Positions 6,638-12,135 of a stretch of 12,135 nt of DNA are shown here, piece after piece. Under the pieces are notes generated by a model. That model was not told the origin of the DNA and searched no databases. It saw only the letters and a list, made by a program, of their open reading frames with translations. Source of the stretch: Ruminococcaceae bacterium UBA6855 (GTDB taxonomy: Bacteria; Bacillota; Clostridia; Oscillospirales; Acutalibacteraceae); contig DKDF01000081.1 of the NCBI GenBank assembly GCA_002451755.1, positions 812 through 12,946 on the forward strand, read 5' to 3'. The position numbers were made by a program, and so were the translations under genes. Positions within the stretch are counted from its first letter, which is position 1. Each line of letters opens with the position of its first letter.

Positions 6638-7007
6638 AGAAACTGCTGTCAAACGCATTTTCTATATATTCGCAGGAAATCGGCTCGTTCTCCTTTCCGA
6701 GCGTAACCTCCGCCACATCGAAGCGCGGCTGAAGATCGTAGTTATTTTTCTGCATGAAAAGCGAAGCGGTCTCGATTATCCTCTCCTGCTTTGCGCCGCC
6801 GACCGCCTCGCGCCCCGGAGCTATCGCGCCGGGTGAGCGGGTCTTGACCTCGGTGAACACCAAGAAGCCGTCCTTTTTCGCTATTATGTCTATCTCGCCG
6901 AGGCGGCAGCGGTAGTTCGCGGTTATTATCTCATAGCCGTTTTCGCGCATGAAGCGCGCGGCATATATCTCGCCCCAGAGTCCGGGCTTTTCCTTTTCGC
7001 TGAGCAT
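6636..7007 (-). CDS. yraN: UPF0102 (YraN-like) predicted nuclease-fold protein
   Basis: This is a 123-residue protein of the UPF0102/YraN family, which has a Holliday-junction-resolvase/restriction-endonuclease-like fold. The signature is complete: GLWGEIYAARFM near the N-terminus, NYRCRLGEIDII at 31-42 (E38, D40), FTEVKTR at 51-57 (E53, K55), and RFDVAEV at 95-101. The acidic residues and lysine form a PD-(D/E)XK-type site. Its cellular role is not well established, although it is widely found next to rnhB, as here. The ATG begins one base after the rnhB stop, and its GGAGGGG ribosome site lies inside the end of rnhB, suggesting translational coupling. The length is normal. The family is clear; the biochemical activity is inferred from the fold. 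Confidence 0.93.
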   Translation of the reverse strand: MLSEKEKPGLWGEIYAARFMRENGYEIITANYRCRLGEIDIIAKKDGFLVFTEVKTRSPGAIAPGREAVGGAKQERIIETASLFMQKNNYDLQPRFDVAEVTLGKENEPISCEYIENAFDSSF

Positions 7008-7008
7008 A

Positions 7009-7623
7009 TTACCACCCCTCCGGCAGTTTCTTCAAAAACGTCTTTCTGTGGACGGGAGATATGCCGAATTCGCGTATTTTTTCATAGTGCAGCTTCGTGC
7101 CGTAGCCCTTGTGCTTTTTGAAGCAGTATTCCGGATACTGCTCGTCGAGCGAGAGCATATATCTGTCCCTGCTGACCTTCGCCATTATCGACGCTGCGGC
7201 TATTGATGCGCTCAGGGAGTCGCCCTTTACAATAGCCTTTGACGGCACGGGCAGACCCGGCAGGCGGTTGCCGTCCACAAACGCCACCTGCGGACGCTCG
7301 GGCAGAGCCTCGAACGCGCGGCGCATGGCGAGAAAAGTCGCGTTGAGAATGTTCATCTCGTCGATCTCTTCAACGCTCGCGCTCGCGACGGCATAGACGG
7401 CGTGCTCCTTTATCTCGTCAAAGAGCAGGTCGCGCTTTTTCTCGCTGAGCTTTTTTGAATCGTTCAAGCCCTCGATAATATAATCTTTGGGCAGTATCAC
7501 GGCGGCGGCAAAGACCGGACCCGCAAGAGGTCCTCGCCCCGCCTCATCTATTCCGCAGACGCACTCGAAGCCGTGCTCCGCGGCGGTTCGCTCATAGTAA
7601 TAGCGGTCTATCTCTTCAGCCAT
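7009..7623 (-). CDS. rnhB: Ribonuclease HII
   Basis: This enzyme cuts the RNA strand of RNA-DNA hybrids and incises at single ribonucleotides in DNA, starting ribonucleotide excision repair. The product is 204 residues. The four catalytic acids are visible: D26 and E27 in GIDEAGRGPLAGP, D117 in FVDGNRLPG, and D135 in GDSLSASIAAASIMAKVSRD. The C-terminal HKGYGTKLHYEKI segment at about 171-183 is typical. The open frame extends 54 codons further upstream, but that part overlaps the CapA gene in another frame and has no family character. I use ATG 7623, which has GGAGG six bases upstream and begins one base after the CapA stop codon. It lies in the same tight operon as yraN. Confidence 0.96.
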   Translation of the reverse strand: MAEEIDRYYYERTAAEHGFECVCGIDEAGRGPLAGPVFAAAVILPKDYIIEGLNDSKKLSEKKRDLLFDEIKEHAVYAVASASVEEIDEMNILNATFLAMRRAFEALPERPQVAFVDGNRLPGLPVPSKAIVKGDSLSASIAAASIMAKVSRDRYMLSLDEQYPEYCFKKHKGYGTKLHYEKIREFGISPVHRKTFLKKLPEGW

Positions 7624-7624
7624 C

Positions 7625-8794
7625 TCAGTCCTCCAAAAATTCGTCGCTGACGACATCGTGGAGCAGCGAGTTGAGATAATTGAGGCTGAACGACGGCGTT
7701 GTCGAGCACACTCCGTGACGCGACGCGAGCGCGTCGGTGTAGTCCGCGAGGTTATACACCCTGACATTTGAGAAGCCCGAGTCATAGTGGGTGACAGTAC
7801 CCGTGAACTTCGCCTTTGTGACCTCGGTCGTGTTCTTCCGGTAGTCCTTTGTGACGGTTATGTGCATCATGCCGCCGAGCATTCTCGGTCCTCTGTCCTG
7901 CGCGGAAATAAAATTGCCGAGCGAATAGATAACGAGAACTTTTCTGCCGTCCGCGGCGGTTATGTATTCAACGGGCTGGATGACATGGGGATGAGTGCCG
8001 ATGATTATATCCGCGCCCCAGTCGGCGAGCTTCTGCGCAAGCTCACGCTGACGATCCGTCGGCGTGTGGGTATATTCCTCGCCCCAGTGGACGTTGACTA
8101 TAGTCATATCGCTTATCTCGGACGCCGCCTTGACGCGCTTCTCTATCCTGTCCTCGTCCGCGCCGAGCATGAGTATCGTCTTGCTGCCCTCGGGCAGGCT
8201 CAGTCCGTTCGTGGGTTCGGTCAGCCCGACATAGGCGAATTTAATACCCTTGACCGTATTTGTCGGTATGGTCTTGTAGTCCTCTTCGTCGAGATAAGCT
8301 CCGCAGAAAACAACGTTCTTGCTCTTCCAGAACTTTATGGCATTTCTCAGCCCGCTCTCGCCCTTGTCGAGCGAGTGGTTGTTCGCGATATTAAAGACAT
8401 CGAAGCCTATCTTCACCATCTCGTCGCCGAGCTCGGTCGGAGAATTGAAGCAGGGATATGTGCTCGGTGCTTTCTCTGGGTCGATTATCGTCTCCTGATT
8501 GATTATGCTTATATCAGCCGCCGCAACGGTGGAAGCGACATTTTTATAGGCATATGTGAAGTCGTAGCCGCCTGTCGCCGAGCGGGCGTGCGCCTGATTA
8601 TATATGACCCCGTGAATAAGATTGTCGCCCACGGCGAGGATATTCACGCTGACTGGCTCGCGGGTGTCGGCAGTAGTGCTCTGCGAATCGTTGCTCTCCG
8701 CCTCGCCGCCTGCGGGCACTGCCTTCTGACAGGCGCAGAGCATGAGCAGAGCCGCCAAAAGAGCTATAACTCTGAGAATGGTCGTCTTTTTCAT
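7625..8794 (-). CDS. CapA-family lipoprotein (poly-gamma-glutamate capsule/metallophosphoesterase-like)
   Basis: This is a 389-residue predicted lipoprotein. Residues 1-21 are a signal peptide (MKKTT, then a hydrophobic run) ending in a lipobox-like LCAC, with C22 as the likely lipidated residue. A Ser/Thr-rich linker follows to about 47. The CapA (PgsA-like) domain has its usual motifs: AVGDNLIHG with D57, NQE at 99-101, NNH at 138-140, HWGEEY at 236-241, GTHPHVIQP at 266-274 and SLGNF at 291-295. The fold belongs to the metallophosphoesterases. CapA is needed for poly-gamma-glutamate export in Bacillus, but no capB, capC or pgsE is present here, so that role is not supported. A surface phosphoesterase-like role is a guess. 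The ATG has AAAGGAG upstream, 18 nt after the ylqF stop. Confidence 0.9.
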   Translation of the reverse strand: MKKTTILRVIALLAALLMLCACQKAVPAGGEAESNDSQSTTADTREPVSVNILAVGDNLIHGVIYNQAHARSATGGYDFTYAYKNVASTVAAADISIINQETIIDPEKAPSTYPCFNSPTELGDEMVKIGFDVFNIANNHSLDKGESGLRNAIKFWKSKNVVFCGAYLDEEDYKTIPTNTVKGIKFAYVGLTEPTNGLSLPEGSKTILMLGADEDRIEKRVKAASEISDMTIVNVHWGEEYTHTPTDRQRELAQKLADWGADIIIGTHPHVIQPVEYITAADGRKVLVIYSLGNFISAQDRGPRMLGGMMHITVTKDYRKNTTEVTKAKFTGTVTHYDSGFSNVRVYNLADYTDALASRHGVCSTTPSFSLNYLNSLLHDVVSDEFLED

Positions 8795-8812
8795 GGTATC
8801 TTTCTCCTTTTA

Positions 8813-9667
8813 TCAGTCGAGCGTTATTCTGCCTAATTTGCCCGCGCGGTACTCGTCGAGGAGCATTACCGCCGCGCGTTCCGTGTCCGGCTCGCCGCCG
8901 CTTATCAGCATTCCGCGCTTTCTCGCGAGCATCTCAAGGCGTTCAAATTCCTCGCTCTCCGGCGGAAATTCGAGCTTATATCTTTCCTTTATCCTCTCTG
9001 GATAGTTCTCGTTCATTATCGTCAGGAAGCGCGCCGCGATAAGCTCGATGTCGAGAATAGTGTCCTTGACAGAGCCGATGAACGCGAGGCGCAGACCGAC
9101 ATCCGGATCGTCGAACTTCGGCCAGAGCACGCCGGGCGTGTCGAGCAGCTCGATGCCGCTCCCGATGCTGAACCACTGGTTTTGGCGCGTGACCCCGGGC
9201 TTGTCCGCAACCTTCGCCTTGTTTTTGCCCGCCATGCGGTTAATAAACGAGGACTTGCCGGTGTTGGGTATGCCGACTACCATCAAGCGAAGCGGCTTGC
9301 CGGCCATGCCCTTTTGGGCGTTCGCCTCGATTTTTTCGCTGAGTACGCGGCGAACTGTCGGCGCAAAGGCGTTTAAGCCCTTGCCCGAGCGGCAGTCAAC
9401 GGCTATCGCCGTCACGCCCTGCTTGCCGAGCTCGGATATCCTGCGGCGCGTCGCGTTTTCGTCGGCGAGGTCGCATTTGTTGAGAATGACCATGAGCGGC
9501 TTTTGCCCGATAAGCTCCGGCAGTTCGGGGTTGCGGCTGCTCACGGGCACGCGCGCGTCAACTATCTCGACCACCGCATCAACGAGCGGCAGGCTCTCTT
9601 TTATCTGTCTGCGCGTCCGAGCCATATGACCCGGAAACCACTGGACATAAAGATCTCCGTTTTCCAA
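8813..9667 (-). CDS. ylqF: Ribosome biogenesis GTPase YlqF (RbgA)
   Basis: This is a circularly permuted GTPase needed for late assembly of the 50S subunit in Bacillus. The product is 284 residues. The motif order G4-G1-G3 shows the permutation: NKCD at 63-66, GIPNTGKS at 132-139, PGVT at 157-160 and DTPG at 176-179. The N-terminal VQWFPGHMA segment at 8-16 is the family hallmark, and a C-terminal helical domain follows. The start is a TTG at 9667, chosen because AAGGAGG lies 7 nt upstream and no in-frame ATG precedes the WFPGHM motif. It begins 18 nt after the end of the oxidoreductase gene. The neighbouring rnhB and yraN are its usual companions; the CapA gene between them is less usual. 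Confidence 0.96.
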   Translation of the reverse strand: MENGDLYVQWFPGHMARTRRQIKESLPLVDAVVEIVDARVPVSSRNPELPELIGQKPLMVILNKCDLADENATRRRISELGKQGVTAIAVDCRSGKGLNAFAPTVRRVLSEKIEANAQKGMAGKPLRLMVVGIPNTGKSSFINRMAGKNKAKVADKPGVTRQNQWFSIGSGIELLDTPGVLWPKFDDPDVGLRLAFIGSVKDTILDIELIAARFLTIMNENYPERIKERYKLEFPPESEEFERLEMLARKRGMLISGGEPDTERAAVMLLDEYRAGKLGRITLD

Positions 9668-9685
9668 AATTCTTCCTCCTTAGGA

Positions 9686-10981
9686 CTATATGCGCTCATA
9701 TTTATTGCGCCATAAATCAAACTGCTTTTCGTCATATTCTTCCGGCATCGAGAGCGCCGTCTTTTTTGCTCTAGCAGCTTTTATGAGCAGGCTTATAAGC
9801 TTTATCAGCAGCGGCGGGCGTTTTACCGCAATGCGGCACACAGCCTTCGGCATTCCGCCGGACGCACCCTCTGCGGACGCGACCACGCAGGCGAGCAGCC
9901 CCGAGTCTATCATCAGCGTTATGTCGCCGTTGTCCGCCGAGAGCAGCCAGTTTTTCATCGTATTTATAAACGCGTGCTCCGAGCCTATCCGCTTCATGAA
10001 CGCGAGCTGATAGCGATAAAGATTCTCCTGCGAGAACGCTTCGCCGCGCGGGTTGCTTATCACATCCGCGAGCATTTTCGCCGCCCTTATCGAGCTTGCC
10101 ATGCCGCTGCCTATGAGCGGAATCGTCATGCACGCGCTGTCGCCGAGCAGGACATAGCCGGGCAAAGTCATGCGCGGGAGCGGCTTTCTCAGCGGAATCT
10201 GCAACTTTTCGCCGCCGCATATAATTTTTTCGCCTATTATTGAATTATCTTTTTTCAAGTTATCAAGGGCGCGGGCATAATTTTCGTCGCTGAGCGAACC
10301 AATGCGCCCGATAAGCACATCGGCATATTTTCCGTCCCCCGCGAGATTGCACCATGATATTCCCCTCTCGCCGAGATGCTTGAGGTATATCTGCTTTTTG
10401 TATTTATATTCGCTCCCCTCCGGGCGTTCAAAAATAGTACGGCGGACAAAGAATTTATCCCCGTCATCTATTCTGCCCGTTATCGGGAACGAATCCATAA
10501 GCTGTTCTCTTATCGCGGAATTGACGCCGCCGCAGTCAACGAGCAAATCGCAGCTCACCGCGCCGCCGTTATCGACCTGAAGACCGATTATTTTTTTGCC
10601 GTCGTGAAGAGCTTTTTCGACCCGCCGCTCATATACTATCCGCGCGCCCGCGTCAATAGCCCGCTCTTCGAGCCATGCGTTGAACCTGCGCCTTTTGAGC
10701 GCGAGATCCTGCGGTTCGCCCGCGTCGGTTATCTCAACGCGCTTCGAAGAATTGGGCGCGACGAACACAGGCGTACAGGAATCGACACAGCAATCCTCGG
10801 GCGGCTTGGGAAGTCCCGCATCGGCGAGCGCCGCCGCTTCCATGTCGTCCGTCCAGCCGTAGGCAACTTCATTTTTCGGCTTCTGCTCGATAACAGTCAC
10901 CTCAAAGCCCGCTTTCGCCGCAAGAGCCGCGAACACGAGCGCCTGCTGATTCGCGCCGACAACAGCAATTTTTCCGTTCAA
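9686..10981 (-). CDS. FAD-dependent oxidoreductase (geranylgeranyl-reductase-like/PHBH fold)
   Basis: This is a 431-residue flavoprotein of the PHBH-type group that includes geranylgeranyl reductases and halogenases. An N-terminal Rossmann segment KIAVVGANQQALVFAALAA leads to VTVIEQK, where E32 should bind the FAD ribose. The second FAD motif is GYVLLGDSACMTIPLIGSGMA, a GD motif with a PxxGxG element. The glycine loop is unusual: it reads GANQQA instead of the common GxGxxG/A. The substrate is unknown. The start is TTG at 10981 with GGCGGAG upstream and no better ATG nearby. It ends in TAG, followed one codon later by an in-frame TAA. It is first in the operon, with its own promoter after the lepB terminator. 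Confidence 0.85.
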   Translation of the reverse strand: MNGKIAVVGANQQALVFAALAAKAGFEVTVIEQKPKNEVAYGWTDDMEAAALADAGLPKPPEDCCVDSCTPVFVAPNSSKRVEITDAGEPQDLALKRRRFNAWLEERAIDAGARIVYERRVEKALHDGKKIIGLQVDNGGAVSCDLLVDCGGVNSAIREQLMDSFPITGRIDDGDKFFVRRTIFERPEGSEYKYKKQIYLKHLGERGISWCNLAGDGKYADVLIGRIGSLSDENYARALDNLKKDNSIIGEKIICGGEKLQIPLRKPLPRMTLPGYVLLGDSACMTIPLIGSGMASSIRAAKMLADVISNPRGEAFSQENLYRYQLAFMKRIGSEHAFINTMKNWLLSADNGDITLMIDSGLLACVVASAEGASGGMPKAVCRIAVKRPPLLIKLISLLIKAARAKKTALSMPEEYDEKQFDLWRNKYERI

Positions 10982-11012
10982 AGATACTCCGCCTTTCGTT
11001 TTCCCCGAGATG

Positions 11013-11041
11013 AGTATAGCAAAAAAACTTTGTCTTTACAA
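11013..11041 (-). promoter_or_regulatory. Promoter of the oxidoreductase-ylqF-rnhB operon
   Basis: On the minus strand there is TTGTAA (11041-11036), a 17-nt spacer ending in TGC, and TATACT (11018-11013). The predicted start near 11006 leaves a leader of about 25 nt. It lies just past the lepB terminator, so the operon downstream has its own transcription start. Confidence 0.7.
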
Positions 11042-11068
11042 GCAAAAAACGCAGCCGAAGCTGCGTCT
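11041..11068 (-). terminator. Rho-independent terminator after the lepB genes
   Basis: On the minus strand ACGCAGC-TTCG-GCTGCGT (11066-11049) is a perfect 7-bp stem with a C(UUCG)G tetraloop, followed directly by a run of six T (11049-11044). It lies 29 nt after the signal peptidase stop codon and is the clearest terminator in the window. Confidence 0.93.
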
Positions 11069-11094
11069 TGATTGCATATTATAGCGCGGACAGG

Positions 11095-11715
11095 TTATTT
11101 GTCCGAATCCGGATTGAAATTATAGTAGACATCCCACTGACCGAGCGGCATGATTCTGCCGACGACCTTGCCCATGATATATTTCTCGTCGATAAATCCG
11201 ACGACGCTCATGCGGCTGTCCGTCGAGTCGTTTCTGTTGTCGCCCATAACAAAGAGGCTGCCCTCGGGAACGGTTACGGGGAACTCGACATTGCCGGCGG
11301 TATAAGTAGGCTCAAGCGTATATTTTTCGTCGAGCGCCTTGCCGTCAACATAGACAACGCCCTTTTCCGTGTCGATATCCACCGTCTGACCGCCGACTGC
11401 GATAACGCGCTTTATCAGCGTCTTGTGCATGGCGTTGGGCTGGGCGACGATAACTATGTCGCCGTAGTCAAACGAGCGCTTGAGCGAGCTTATCGCCACG
11501 GTGTCGCCGTTGTTGAGAGTCGGGTTCATCGACGCGCCGGAGACGACGAGCACGCGGGTCACAAAAGTGAAAACAATGGCAATCACCGCGACCGCCGACA
11601 CAACGACGGAGACTATGTCATAGATATTGCTGACCGTCTTTGAATTCTTCGGCTTCTTCTCAACATCAGCCTGCTCTTCCGTATTATTCATTTGAAGTTC
11701 ATTATTTTCCTGCAT
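11095..11715 (-). CDS. lepB: Signal peptidase I (downstream copy of a tandem pair)
   Basis: This membrane-bound serine/lysine protease removes signal peptides from exported proteins on the outer face of the membrane. The product is 206 residues. A charged, Asn/Glu/Lys-rich N-terminal cytosolic part (1-30) is followed by one membrane segment (about 33-57), then the catalytic Ser62 in SGASMNPTL, the general base Lys102 in LIKRVIAVGG, and the conserved box GDNRNDSTDSR at 158-168. This is the single-span Gram-positive (P-type) layout. A GGCGGA ribosome site precedes the ATG. It lies 33 nt after the end of a second signal peptidase gene and ends at a strong terminator. The two proteins share the motifs but differ clearly between them, so this is an old duplication. 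Confidence 0.95.
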   Translation of the reverse strand: MQENNELQMNNTEEQADVEKKPKNSKTVSNIYDIVSVVVSAVAVIAIVFTFVTRVLVVSGASMNPTLNNGDTVAISSLKRSFDYGDIVIVAQPNAMHKTLIKRVIAVGGQTVDIDTEKGVVYVDGKALDEKYTLEPTYTAGNVEFPVTVPEGSLFVMGDNRNDSTDSRMSVVGFIDEKYIMGKVVGRIMPLGQWDVYYNFNPDSDK

Positions 11716-11748
11716 AACAGTCCGCCTTCAAATCTCAAGCCTTGCGGC

Positions 11749-12135
11749 TCAGTTTTTGATTATTTTGATTCTGTCAAACGGGTAGAACCTGAAAACGACC
11801 TTGCCGAGAACCTTGTTCTCGTTTATAAAGCCGATATCCGTCGAACGCGAATCGAGGGAATCGTTTCTGTTGTCGCCGAGAACAAAAAGCTTGCCCTCGG
11901 GAACGGTCACGGGAAAGGTCATATCATAGCTCAGATTCGTCGGGGTGTTCACATACGGCTCGTCGAGCACCTGACCGTTGACGCTGACGGTGCCCTTATA
12001 GAAATCTATATCCACCGTGTCGCCGCCGACCGCGATAACTCGCTTTATTATCGACTCATCCTTGCGCGTGGCGTGGGATATTATTATAACATCGCCGCGC
12101 TCGTAGCCGGAAAAACTATGTACGCACGCGACCCT
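11749..12135 (-). CDS. lepB: Signal peptidase I, second copy (5' end beyond window)
   Basis: Only the last 128 codons are visible; the frame is open to the right edge, so an internal GTG at 12015 is not the start. The visible part has YERGDVIII, the catalytic-lysine region IIKRVIAVGGDTVDID, FPVTVPEGKLFVLGDNRNDSLDSR and a short hydrophobic-basic C-terminus ending IKIIKN. These match the adjacent copy closely in order and spacing. The membrane segment and catalytic Ser lie off the window. It is upstream in the same direction and very likely co-transcribed with the second copy (33-nt gap). Whether the copies differ in substrate or timing cannot be read here. Confidence 0.93.
   Translation of the reverse strand, partial: RVACVHSFSGYERGDVIIISHATRKDESIIKRVIAVGGDTVDIDFYKGTVSVNGQVLDEPYVNTPTNLSYDMTFPVTVPEGKLFVLGDNRNDSLDSRSTDIGFINENKVLGKVVFRFYPFDRIKIIKN

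Noticed and set aside
7624..7785. 54-codon upstream extension of the rnhB frame
   Set aside because: It overlaps the CapA gene out of frame and has an Arg/Ser/Thr-rich shadow composition. The ATG at 7623 has a good ribosome site and matches the family length.

Overview
The window is a 12.1-kb stretch of ordinary chromosomal backbone from a moderately GC-rich Gram-positive bacterium. It is most likely a member of Bacillota, class Clostridia, and plausibly an Oscillospirales-type gut organism. The evidence is the tig-clpP-clpX order with strong AGGAGG ribosome sites, the ylqF-rnhB-yraN cluster next to signal peptidase genes, a small DUF1540 protein, a CapA lipoprotein, and promoters with extended -10 elements. 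The family-level placement is inference. Every gene except one small ORF is on the minus strand, so the genes below run from right to left. I see no RNA genes, mobile elements, CRISPR arrays or phage genes, and no stretch longer than 300 bases lacks a gene.

Protein quality-control block (1-3080): trigger factor (tig) has its own extended -10 promoter and is followed by clpP and clpX, which runs off the left edge. Together these cover nascent-chain folding and ATP-dependent proteolysis. The trigger factor has an unusual C-terminal tail of about 92 residues, rich in Lys and Ala and resembling a histone H1 tail. A 49-nt hairpin lies between tig and clpP. It starts just where a transcript from a possible clpP promoter would begin.

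Middle block (3157-5698): a cytosolic-type metallophosphoesterase diverges from a 58-residue Cys-rich DUF1540 protein, the only plus-strand gene. The DUF1540 gene converges on thrC (threonine synthase), which has a near-consensus promoter overlapping the end of the gene upstream of it.

Right block (5671-11041): one apparent operon reads FAD-dependent oxidoreductase, ylqF (50S assembly GTPase), a CapA-like lipoprotein, rnhB (RNase HII), yraN (UPF0102 nuclease-like protein) and an M19 membrane-dipeptidase-like gene. Intergenic gaps are 1 to 32 nt. The dipeptidase gene has a single in-frame TAG at codon 147, with all the expected metal-site residues kept on both sides. Upstream are two tandem signal peptidase I genes, the first cut off by the right edge. 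They end in a textbook UUCG terminator.

I did not find a new defence or mobile system here. The items most worth a second look are the in-frame amber codon, the trigger factor tail and the tig-clpP hairpin.
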